Shown: piece after piece, positions 1 through 5,061 of the stretch
Layout: each line of letters opens with the position of its first letter
Numbering within the stretch: position 1 is the stretch's first letter
Assembly: GCA_035553355.1 (NCBI GenBank)
Contig: DATMJW010000210.1
Location: forward strand, 1-5,061
Length of the DNA: 5,061 nucleotides
Direction: 5' to 3'
Source of the DNA: Gaiellasilicea sp035553355
Lineage (GTDB): Bacteria; Actinomycetota; Thermoleophilia; Gaiellales; Gaiellaceae
Translations under genes and position numbers: made by a program
Notes under the pieces: model-generated
Seen by the model: only the letters and a program-made list of their open reading frames with translations
Told to the model about the DNA's origin: nothing
The model's database searches: none

Positions 1-1
1 C

Positions 2-337
2 CAGGCGCACGTGCTGCCGCGCGCCGCGGCCGTCGTCACCCACGGCGGCTCCGGCACGACGCTCGCCGCGCTGTCGCTCGGACGGCCGCTCGTCGTCGTC
101 CCGCAGGGCGCGGACCAGTTCGAGAACGCCGCACGGTACGAGCGAGTCGGCGTCGCCGTCGTCGTGACGCCGGCCGACCTCGGCGCGGACGCCGTGCGTG
201 CCGCCCTCAGGCGCGTCATGAGCGACGCTGCGTACGCGGCCGCCGCGCGCGCCGTCGCGGAGGAGTTCGCCGAGCTGCCGTCGCCCGACGAGGTGGCCGC
301 GACGGTCGAGAGGCACGTAGGCAGCTCGGTACGCTGA
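2..337 (+). CDS. GT1/MGT-family glycosyltransferase, C-terminal fragment (5' end outside window)
   Basis: This is the end of a nucleotide-sugar glycosyltransferase with the GT-B fold, family GT1, most like the macrolide glycosyltransferase (MGT/EryCIII-like) group. Such enzymes move a sugar from a UDP- or dTDP-sugar to a small acceptor in the cytoplasm. The fragment holds the donor-binding signature. Counting from the GTG at base 11, T10-H11-G12-G13-S14-G15-T16-T17 is the diphosphate-binding glycine motif. P31-Q32-G33-A34-D35-Q36-F37 followed by N39-A40 is the sugar-contacting DQ...NA element. A helical tail of about 70 residues then ends at TGA 335-337. The frame is open back to base 2 (codons for Q, A, H), so the GTG at 11 is internal and not the start. 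The acceptor-binding N-terminal half is missing, so the substrate cannot be inferred. Family assignment is firm; the exact sugar and acceptor are unknown. Confidence 0.88.
   Translation, partial: QAHVLPRAAAVVTHGGSGTTLAALSLGRPLVVVPQGADQFENAARYERVGVAVVVTPADLGADAVRAALRRVMSDAAYAAAARAVAEEFAELPSPDEVAATVERHVGSSVR
330..335 (+). promoter_or_regulatory. Putative -10 box (TACGCT) for a leaderless TPR-gene transcript
   Basis: TACGCT fits the actinobacterial TAnnnT -10 pattern and ends 7 bases before the GTG start at 343, so transcription would begin at or next to the start codon. No purine-rich Shine-Dalgarno lies at normal distance before the GTG; the nearest, GAGAGG at 308-313, is 29 bases away. The same arrangement recurs before the GTG at 2632. 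The box overlaps the glycosyltransferase stop codon, and no convincing -35 is seen. A six-base TAnnnT match is common by chance, so confidence is limited. Read-through from the glycosyltransferase is also possible. Confidence 0.35.
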
Positions 338-342
338 CAGGC

Positions 343-1353
343 GTGTCCCCCCGCGCGCGCGTCGCTCTCGTCGTGGCCGCGCTCGCGGCGCTCGCGGCCG
401 TCGTCGTCGCCGGCGCGGCCGTCGTCTCCGCGGAGGAAGTCCCGACGAGGGGCGCGGAACGGACGCCGCACCCGCGGGAGGGGAGCCCGCCGCTCGTGCT
501 CGACCTTGGCGTGCGCAGCGATGCCGAGGCGCGGACGCTGCGGCGCGCCGCCGAGGCGTACGAGCGGTCTCGCCAGGGAGGAGGGGAGACGCTGCGGGAG
601 GACGCCGCGGCGCTCTTCGCCCGCAGCGACAGCCTCGAGGCACGGATGGGGCTCGCGTTGACGCGCTGGCCGGAGTCGCTCGACCGCGTCGAGCAGCTCG
701 CGGCGCTCTACCCGCGGAGCGCGTTCGCCCAGCTCCACGCCGGGCTCGCCCGCTACTGGGCCGACCGGGCGGGAGCGGAGCAGGCGTGGCGGGAGGCGCG
801 GGACGCAGAGCCGGACTCGCGCTACGCGATCGTCGCGAGTGGCTTCCTCCATCCGCAGTTCGCGCCCGGCCTGCCCGTCTTCGTCGCCGCGACGCCCTTC
901 CCTGAGGAGCTGGCGCGGCTCGCTCCTGCCGAGCAGCTCGAGCGGCTGCGCGCCGGCGCCGCCTCGCGTGCCGGCGGTCGCGCAGCGCTCACCAGGAAAC
1001 TCCACTACGGCATCGCGCTGCAGCGTCTCGGCCGGCCGCTCTCCGCGCGCCGGGTCTACGACGAGGCGGCAGCGGCGTACCCGGACGAGCCGGAGGCGCT
1101 CGTCGCCGCCGCCGTCGGTCGCTTCGAGAAGGAGCGCCCGGAGGCCGCGTTCTCGCGGCTCGGGCCGCTCGCGCGGCGGTTCCCGCACGTCGCCTCCGTC
1201 CGCTTCCACCTCGGCCTTCTCCTGCTCTGGAGCAGGCAGGTCGACGAGGCGCGAGACCAGCTTCGCCGCGCGATCCGCGCCGAGCCGGAGTCTCCGCTGG
1301 CCGCCGAGGCGCAGCGGTATCTCGACGAGATCGGACGCGTCGGGACCCCCTGA
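343..1353 (+). CDS. Exported or membrane-anchored TPR-like repeat protein, function unknown
   Basis: The 336-residue protein has a short basic N-terminus (R4, R6) and one hydrophobic stretch at about residues 7-28. V28-S29-A30 could be a signal peptidase site, so it is either secreted or held by one N-terminal membrane anchor with the rest outside. A Pro/Arg/Glu-rich linker (about 31-50) follows. The remainder is alpha-helical with TPR-like units: about 124-157 (A-x-L-H-A-G-L-A-R-Y-W then AW-REARDAEPDS), 216-249 (HYGIALQRLGRPLSARRVYDEA then YPDEP) and 283-316 (FHLGLLLLWSRQVDEARDQL then AEPESP). Each shows the small/large residue spacing and terminal Pro of TPR helices. TPRs bind proteins, so a scaffold or envelope-assembly role is possible, but no catalytic motif is present. 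GTG 343 is preferred because it retains the signal segment; the next Met is residue 102. It lies 5 bases after the glycosyltransferase stop, so co-transcription is possible. Confidence 0.85.
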   Translation: MSPRARVALVVAALAALAAVVVAGAAVVSAEEVPTRGAERTPHPREGSPPLVLDLGVRSDAEARTLRRAAEAYERSRQGGGETLREDAAALFARSDSLEARMGLALTRWPESLDRVEQLAALYPRSAFAQLHAGLARYWADRAGAEQAWREARDAEPDSRYAIVASGFLHPQFAPGLPVFVAATPFPEELARLAPAEQLERLRAGAASRAGGRAALTRKLHYGIALQRLGRPLSARRVYDEAAAAYPDEPEALVAAAVGRFEKERPEAAFSRLGPLARRFPHVASVRFHLGLLLLWSRQVDEARDQLRRAIRAEPESPLAAEAQRYLDEIGRVGTP

Positions 1354-1360
1354 TCCGAAG

Positions 1361-1378
1361 ATGGGCCGAACGGCCCAT
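1361..1378 (+). terminator. Perfect hairpin after the TPR gene, possible U-less terminator
   Basis: ATGGGCC at 1361-1367 pairs perfectly with GGCCCAT at 1372-1378 around the loop GAAC; the inner G-C can also close to give 8 bp. CCG 1355-1357 and CGG 1381-1383 could add an outer stem across a small internal loop. It begins 8 bases after the TPR stop codon, where an intrinsic terminator belongs, but no T-run follows. U-less hairpin terminators have been proposed in high-GC actinobacteria. As a near-perfect palindrome just upstream of the rpoD promoter region it could instead be a protein-binding operator. Confidence 0.42.
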
Positions 1379-1396
1379 GGCGGTCATCCGAAACTG

Positions 1397-1425
1397 CTGG
1401 CACACTGCCGACTCTTTGTTAGAGA
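1397..1425 (+). promoter_or_regulatory. Putative rpoD promoter in AT-richer segment
   Basis: CTGGCA (1397-1402) matches 4 of 6 bases of TTGACA. Seventeen bases later TAGAGA (1420-1425) matches TATAAT weakly, but it is preceded by TG at 1417-1418 in the extended -10 position. The segment 1411-1435 is clearly AT-richer than the coding sequence around it. Transcription would start near 1432, giving a leader of about 65 bases before GTG 1497. The box matches are modest; the position and base composition are the stronger argument. Confidence 0.35.
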
Positions 1426-1482
1426 ACTGTTGTGCAGACGGTGGGGAGCCGGGAGCGCGACGGGCAATGGCAGCGCCGATCC

Positions 1483-1490
1483 GAGGGGGA
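1483..1490 (+). promoter_or_regulatory. Shine-Dalgarno GAGGGGGA that decides the rpoD start
   Basis: The purine run GAGGGGGA ends 6 bases before the GTG at 1497, which is close to ideal spacing. The two in-frame ATG codons upstream are worse. ATG 1467 has only GGGAG at 1451-1455, 11 bases away. ATG 1377 lies inside the hairpin with no purine-rich site near it. This is the clearest ribosome-binding site in the window. Confidence 0.65.
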
Positions 1491-1496
1491 GCCGGG

Positions 1497-2576
1497 GTGA
1501 GCGCAGAGGCAGCGCAGGACGGCAAGGCGACAGGGCAGGGGAGCGAGTTGCTCGAGAGCGAAGAGGCACGGCAGCTGCTCGAGAGCGGGCGCGCCGCAGG
1601 CAAGCTCGCGGCGGAGGACATCGCGTCCGCCCTCGACGAGCTCGACCTCGACAGCGCACAGCTCGACGAGTTCTACGCCGCGCTCGAGGAGCAGCAGATC
1701 GAGGTCGTCGAGCGGCGCGAAGAGGACGAGCCCGAGGCCGTCGCGGCGGAGGTCTCGACCGACACGCTGCAGCTCTTCCTCAAGGACATCGGCCGCGTGC
1801 CGCTGCTGACCGCGGCGCAGGAAGTGGAGCTCGCGAAGCGGATCGAGCGTGGCGACCACGGCGCGAAGCAGGCGATGGTCGAGGCGAACCTGCGCCTCGT
1901 CGTCTCGATCGCGAAGCGGTACCGCAACCAGGGCCTTCCCTTCCTCGACCTCATCCAGGAGGGCACGATCGGCCTCGTCCGCGCGGCGGAGAAGTTCGAC
2001 CACCGCCGCGGCTTCAAGTTCTCGACCTACGCGACGTGGTGGATCCGCCAGGCCGTCGCACGCGCGCTCGCGGACAAGGCGCGCACGATCCGGATGCCGG
2101 TGCACGTCGTCGAGAAGCTGAACAAGATCGTGCGCACGGAGCGTGACCTGCGCGCGAAGCTCGGCCGCGACCCGAGCTCGGAGGAGATCGCCGAGCAGCT
2201 CGACCTGCTCCCGGACGAGGTCGACCAGATCCGCCGCAGCGCGCAGACGCCGGTGTCGCTCGAGAAGCCGGTGGGTGACGAGGAGGAGTCGGAGTTCGGC
2301 CACTTCCTCCACGACGAGACGATGCCGCTGCCCGACGAGCTCGCCGAGGAGACGCTCCGCAAGGAAGCGTTGCGCTCGATCCTCGGGACGCTCTCGCACC
2401 GCGAGCGGCGCGTGCTCGAGCTGCGCTACGGGCTCGACGGGGAGCAGCCGCGGACGCTCGACGAGGTCGGCCGCACGTTCAACGTGACGCGCGAGCGGAT
2501 CAGGCAGATCGAGAACCAGTGCCTGAAGAAGCTTCGCGCGATGGCCGACAGCGGCAAGCTGCGCGACGTCGCCTAG
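1497..2576 (+). CDS. rpoD: Primary RNA polymerase sigma factor RpoD/SigA
   Basis: The main sigma-70 subunit directs RNA polymerase to housekeeping promoters and melts the -10 element. Numbering from GTG 1497 (359 residues): an acidic helical segment at about 16-75 resembles region 1.1; region 1.2 (STDTLQLFLKDIGRVPLL) is at 87-104; region 2 is at about 124-197, with DLIQEGTIGL at 151-160 (core binding) and FKFSTYATWWIRQA at 173-186 (-10 melting and recognition). Region 3 is at about 207-280, including the acidic 3.2 finger (DEEESEFGHFLHDE, 261-274). Region 4 is at about 293-348 with a helix-turn-helix (LDEVGRTFNVTRERIRQIE, 321-339) for the -35. The long insert between 1.2 and 2.1 of proteobacterial RpoD is absent. 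The complete region set and near-consensus 2.3/2.4 and 4.2 argue for a primary rather than alternative sigma. The reading frame stays open upstream to ATG 1377, but the added codons (TTA, TTG, TGT TGT, ACT, TCT) do not look coding, so GTG 1497 with its strong Shine-Dalgarno is chosen. No dnaG neighbour is present. Confidence 0.93.
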   Translation: MSAEAAQDGKATGQGSELLESEEARQLLESGRAAGKLAAEDIASALDELDLDSAQLDEFYAALEEQQIEVVERREEDEPEAVAAEVSTDTLQLFLKDIGRVPLLTAAQEVELAKRIERGDHGAKQAMVEANLRLVVSIAKRYRNQGLPFLDLIQEGTIGLVRAAEKFDHRRGFKFSTYATWWIRQAVARALADKARTIRMPVHVVEKLNKIVRTERDLRAKLGRDPSSEEIAEQLDLLPDEVDQIRRSAQTPVSLEKPVGDEEESEFGHFLHDETMPLPDELAEETLRKEALRSILGTLSHRERRVLELRYGLDGEQPRTLDEVGRTFNVTRERIRQIENQCLKKLRAMADSGKLRDVA

Positions 2577-2598
2577 GCAACGGTTCCGGTCATCCGGG

Positions 2599-2617
2599 CG
2601 CGGCCCGACGAGCCGCG
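2599..2617 (+). terminator. GC hairpin after rpoD, possible terminator
   Basis: CGCGGC (2599-2604) pairs with GCCGCG (2612-2617) around a 7-base loop, 22 bases after the rpoD stop. The next bases are TCTAGA, not a T-run. A shorter competing hairpin CGGGC/GCCCG (2595-2607, 3-base loop) shares the same bases, so the two cannot form together. In such GC-rich DNA, six-base GC stems arise easily by chance, so the terminator call is tentative. The stem also covers the place where a -35 box for the next gene would sit. Confidence 0.3.
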
Positions 2618-2619
2618 TC

Positions 2620-2625
2620 TAGACT
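2620..2625 (+). promoter_or_regulatory. Putative -10 box (TAGACT) for a leaderless dipeptidase transcript
   Basis: TAGACT matches the actinobacterial TAnnnT -10 consensus well. It ends 6 bases before the GTG at 2632, so the mRNA would begin at or within a base or so of the start codon. The 12 bases before the GTG contain no Shine-Dalgarno, as expected for a leaderless gene. No TTGACA-like -35 is visible 16-19 bases upstream; that stretch is GC hairpin sequence. The box sits inside the 8-base palindrome GTCTAGAC (2617-2624). Confidence 0.5.
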
Positions 2626-2631
2626 CGCCGC

Positions 2632-3969
2632 GTGGCGGAGCTGCGGCAGGACTGGCTCGACGAGCTGACGGAGATCCTCCGGATCCCGTCGATCAGCGCC
2701 GATGCGGCCCACGCCGACGACGTCCGCGCCGCCGCGGAGTGGGTCGTCGCGCGCATCCTGGGTGCCGGCGGCACGGCGGAGATCGTCGACTGGAACGGGC
2801 GGCCGCTCGCGATCGGCGAGGTGCGCGCCTCGCAGGGCGCTGAGGCGGCGCCGACCGTCCTCTTCTACGGCCACTTCGACGTCCAGCCGCCCGAGCCGCT
2901 CGAGCTCTGGGAGTCGCCGCCCTTCGAGCCGGAGATCCGCGGCGAGTGGATCTACGCGCGCGGCATCGCCGACGACAAGGGGCAGCTCTGGATGCTGCTG
3001 AAGGCGACCGAGGAGCTGGCACGGGCGGGCGAGCTGCCGGTCAACGTCCGCTTCGCCTGCGACGGCGAGGAGGAGATCGGCGGCCACTCGATCGTCGACT
3101 TCCTCGCCGAGGACGAGCGCGGCGCGGACGCGGCGGTCATCTTCGACAGCGGGATGATGGTTCGCGACCAGCCCGAGTTCAACCTCGGGACGCGCGGGCT
3201 CGTGTACTTCCACGTGGAGCTCCGGAGCGGCCAGCGCGACCTCCACTCCGGGATGTACGGCGGCGCGGCGCTGAACGCGCTCGAGGCGCTCACGCAAACG
3301 CTGACCGGCGTGCTGCCGCGCGACGGGCGGGTGCCGGAGCCGCTGCGGAAGGGCATCGCCGCGCCCACGGGCGAGGAGCTCGAGGCGTGGCGGTCGCTGC
3401 AGCCGGGCGCCGACGCGCTCTCGGAGCAGGGCGCGGTGCCGCTCGACGCGACGGCAGCGGACGAGTTCTACGTGCGGACGTGGGCGGAGCCATCGATCAC
3501 CGTGCACGGCATCGCCGGCGGGTCGCCGCACCTCCAGAAGACGGTCCTGCCGGTGCACGCGGTCGCGAACCTCTCGATTCGGCTCGCCCCCGGGCAGCGG
3601 GTGGACGAGATCGCGCCGGAGGTCGAGCGGCTGCTGCGCGAGGCTGCGCCGGCCGGAGCGGAGCTCGACGTGCAGCTGCTCTCGGCGTCGCCGGCGGGGC
3701 TGATCCCGCCGGACGCTCAGCCGATCCGCCTCGCCGTCGAGGCGTTCGAGCGCGCGACGGGCAGGCGGCCGCTCCTCGTCCGCTCGGGCGGGACGCTGCC
3801 GATCGTGCCGGCCCTCGCGGACCGCGGCATCCCGACCGTGATCACGGGGTTCGCGCTGCCCGAGAGCAACGTCCACTCGCCGAACGAGCGGATGCTCGTC
3901 GAGTACATGACGCTCGGTGTCGAGACGGCGCGGGAGCTCCTCCGCAACTTCGGGCGCCTTGGCCGTTAG
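2632..3969 (+). CDS. M20-family metallodipeptidase (CNDP-like)
   Basis: A predicted cytoplasmic, two-metal (usually zinc) peptidase of the M20 family, most like the CNDP dipeptidases that hydrolyse dipeptides to amino acids. All expected active-site residues are present in order: H81-x-D83 in the GHFDVQPP motif, D114 in GIADDKG as bridging ligand, E147 as general base and E148 as ligand in DGEEEIGG, D172 in FDSGMM, and H415 in NVHSPNER. H205 in DLHSGMYGG belongs to the lid/dimerisation domain (about 190-310) and in relatives completes the partner subunit's active site. RSGGTLPIV (384-392) corresponds to the C-terminal substrate-binding glycine loop. At 445 residues it is full length for the group, and no signal peptide is visible. 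GTG 2632 gives the normal N-terminus (helix, then EILRIPSIS). Within M20, acylase, carboxypeptidase and succinyl-diaminopimelate desuccinylase are the alternatives, but the DVQPPEP and DLHSGMYGG signatures favour dipeptidase. It overlaps pepT downstream. Exact dipeptide preference cannot be read. Confidence 0.9.
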   Translation: MAELRQDWLDELTEILRIPSISADAAHADDVRAAAEWVVARILGAGGTAEIVDWNGRPLAIGEVRASQGAEAAPTVLFYGHFDVQPPEPLELWESPPFEPEIRGEWIYARGIADDKGQLWMLLKATEELARAGELPVNVRFACDGEEEIGGHSIVDFLAEDERGADAAVIFDSGMMVRDQPEFNLGTRGLVYFHVELRSGQRDLHSGMYGGAALNALEALTQTLTGVLPRDGRVPEPLRKGIAAPTGEELEAWRSLQPGADALSEQGAVPLDATAADEFYVRTWAEPSITVHGIAGGSPHLQKTVLPVHAVANLSIRLAPGQRVDEIAPEVERLLREAAPAGAELDVQLLSASPAGLIPPDAQPIRLAVEAFERATGRRPLLVRSGGTLPIVPALADRGIPTVITGFALPESNVHSPNERMLVEYMTLGVETARELLRNFGRLGR

Positions 3970-5061
3970 GGCGCCGTTCACCTCGCCGCTCGCGGAGGAG
4001 CTCGCGGAGGACGTCCTCGAGCGGTTCCTCCGCTACGTCCGCATCGACACGCAGTCGGCGTTCGGAAGCGACACGTACCCGAGCACGCTGAAGCAGCTCG
4101 ACCTCTCGCGCCTCCTCGCAGAGGAGCTGCGCGAGGCGGGGCTGGAAGACGCGGAGGTCACGGAGCACGGCTACGTCTTCGCGACGCTTCCCGGCACGGT
4201 GGAGGGGCCGGTGGTGGGGCTGAACGCGCACGTCGACACGAGCCCCGATGCGCCCGGGGCGAACGTCCGGCCTCAGGTGATCCGCGGCTACGCGGGCGGC
4301 CCGATCGACCTCCCCGGCGATTCGTCGCGGGTGCTCGACCCGGAGGAGCTCCCGGCGCTCGCGGCTCGCGTCGGGCACGACCTCGTCACCTCCGACGGGA
4401 CGACGCTCCTCGGCGCGGACGACAAGGCGGGCGTCGCCGAGATCATGGCCGCGGTCGCGTACCTCGCCCGCTCGGAGGGGCCGCGCGCGCCGGTGCGCGT
4501 GGCGTTCACGGTCGACGAGGAGGTCGCGGGCGGAACGACGTACTTCGACCTCGCGCAGTTCGGGGCGGACGTGGCCTACACGCTCGACGGCTCGGATCTC
4601 GGCGAGCTCGAGATCGAGACCTTCTCGGCCTACGAGGCGACGGTGACGATCCGCGGGCACTCCGTCCACCCTGGGACGGCGAAGGGTCTGCTCGTCAACA
4701 GCCTCAAGCTTGCCGCCGACCTGATCGCGGCGCTTCCGCGCGACCGCCTCTCGCCGGAGACGACGGAGGAGCGCGAGGGCTTCGTCCACCCGACGCGCAT
4801 CGCGGGAACGGCGGAGCGCACGACGATCAGCTTCATCCTCCGCGACCACGACGACGCGAAGCTGCAGGAGCACATGGTGTTCCTGCGGGACCTCGTCGAC
4901 GAGATCGGCGGTCGCGAGCCGCGGGCACAGGTGAGCGTCGAGTTCCAGCACCAGTACTCGAACATGCGGAACGTGATCGACCGCTTCCCGCGCGTGATCG
5001 CGGCTGCGGAGGAGGCGATGCGGCGCGTGGGGGTCGAGCCGCGGCGTGGCCTCATCCGCGG
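3959..5061 (+). CDS. pepT: Peptidase T (tripeptide aminopeptidase, M20 family), 3' end outside window
   Basis: Peptidase T removes the N-terminal amino acid from tripeptides in the cytoplasm using two zinc ions. Numbering from TTG 3959, the 367 visible residues follow the family closely: LERFLRYVRIDTQS (20-33), YPSTLKQLDL (40-49), H91-x-D93 in NAHVDTSPD, D154 in LLGADDKAGVAEIM as bridging ligand, E187-E188 in FTVDEEVAGG as base and ligand, D210 in YTLDGSD, the HPGTAKG motif (237-243), SPETTEEREGF (265-275) and YSNMRN (333-338). It runs off the window at GLIR, just before the RGGTDG loop. The last metal histidine and about 40 residues lie outside. The start is uncertain. TTG 3959 overlaps the dipeptidase stop by 11 bases and gives an 18-residue lead before the conserved block; GTG 3917 would add 14 Arg/Ser-rich residues that look out of frame. 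An in-frame TGA at 3908 rules out anything earlier. No clear Shine-Dalgarno is seen, so coupling to dipeptidase translation is likely. Confidence 0.93.
   Translation, partial: MAVRAPFTSPLAEELAEDVLERFLRYVRIDTQSAFGSDTYPSTLKQLDLSRLLAEELREAGLEDAEVTEHGYVFATLPGTVEGPVVGLNAHVDTSPDAPGANVRPQVIRGYAGGPIDLPGDSSRVLDPEELPALAARVGHDLVTSDGTTLLGADDKAGVAEIMAAVAYLARSEGPRAPVRVAFTVDEEVAGGTTYFDLAQFGADVAYTLDGSDLGELEIETFSAYEATVTIRGHSVHPGTAKGLLVNSLKLAADLIAALPRDRLSPETTEEREGFVHPTRIAGTAERTTISFILRDHDDAKLQEHMVFLRDLVDEIGGREPRAQVSVEFQHQYSNMRNVIDRFPRVIAAAEEAMRRVGVEPRRGLIR

Noticed and set aside
1398..1410. TGGCAC resembling the -24 half of a sigma-54 promoter
   Set aside because: The matching -12 half (TTGC after 5 bases) is absent; the sequence continues ACTGCCGAC.
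1425..1436. GAAC followed by GTGC, resembling an actinobacterial LexA/SOS box
   Set aside because: The second half should be GTTC; only one half matches, so this is not a credible operator.
839..2146. 435-codon + strand frame spanning the TPR gene end, the intergenic region and part of rpoD
   Set aside because: It is out of frame with both real genes, is dominated by Arg/Ser/Pro/Ala, and crosses a terminator-like hairpin and a promoter.
1419..2399. 326-codon open frame on the minus strand, opposite rpoD
   Set aside because: It is the antisense image of conserved sigma factor regions and has no domain of its own.
2590..3981. 463-codon open frame on the minus strand, opposite the dipeptidase
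   Set aside because: Long antisense frames are expected in GC-rich genes because stop codons are rare. Its translation is Arg/Leu/Val/Asp-rich with no recognisable motif, while the + strand carries a full M20 active site.
2946..4091. 381-codon + strand frame running from inside the dipeptidase into pepT, which might suggest a frameshift or fusion
   Set aside because: Both M20 genes are intact in their own frames with all motifs in order. This third frame is Arg/Ala/Gly-rich noise.
3842..4951. 369-codon open frame on the minus strand, opposite pepT
   Set aside because: Same GC-rich shadow effect; low-complexity Arg/Glu/Val composition, against an unmistakable peptidase T on the + strand.
1..5061. 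Search by eye for CRISPR repeats, tRNA/rRNA, insertion-sequence ends, attachment sites, toxin-antitoxin or defence genes
   Set aside because: None seen. Every stretch is explained by the five genes and two short intergenic regions, and base composition is uniform with no sign of recent transfer.

Overview
The window comes from a very GC-rich bacterial chromosome. Codon third positions are almost all G or C, and GTG/TTG starts dominate. The primary sigma factor has a short acidic N-terminal region and lacks the long non-conserved insert of proteobacterial RpoD. Two genes appear to be leaderless, with a TAnnnT box 6-7 bases before a GTG start. Together these suggest an actinobacterium, and my best guess is a deep-branching group such as Thermoleophilia (Gaiella/Solirubrobacter-like). 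That placement is inference from sequence style, not from a search.

Layout, all on the + strand. (1) 2-337: the C-terminal end of a GT1/MGT-type glycosyltransferase, cut by the left edge. (2) 343-1353: an exported or membrane-anchored TPR-type helical repeat protein of unknown role, 5 bases after the glycosyltransferase stop and probably translated from a leaderless mRNA. (3) 1354-1496: a 143-base non-coding stretch with a 7-8 bp hairpin (possible terminator), a relatively AT-rich promoter-like segment and a strong Shine-Dalgarno sequence. (4) 1497-2576: the primary sigma factor RpoD/SigA, with regions 1.1, 1.2, 2, 3 and 4 all recognisable. (5) 2577-2631: a 55-base gap with a GC hairpin and a TAGACT -10 box. 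(6) 2632-3969: an M20-family dipeptidase (CNDP-like) with a complete set of metal and catalytic residues. (7) 3959-5061: a second M20-family enzyme, peptidase T, overlapping the dipeptidase by 11 bases and cut by the right edge about 40 residues before its expected end. No stop codon is reached for it inside the window.

The two peptidases form a coherent pair. Peptidase T removes the N-terminal residue from tripeptides and leaves dipeptides, and the neighbouring dipeptidase can split those into free amino acids. Their overlap suggests co-transcription and coupled translation. The sigma factor appears to be its own transcription unit between two hairpins. The glycosyltransferase and TPR protein may be co-transcribed, but no functional link between them is visible.

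I see no mobile element, CRISPR array, RNA gene or defence system. The window looks like ordinary housekeeping chromosome. The points worth a second look are start-site choices, the leaderless promoters and the hairpins, not a new system.
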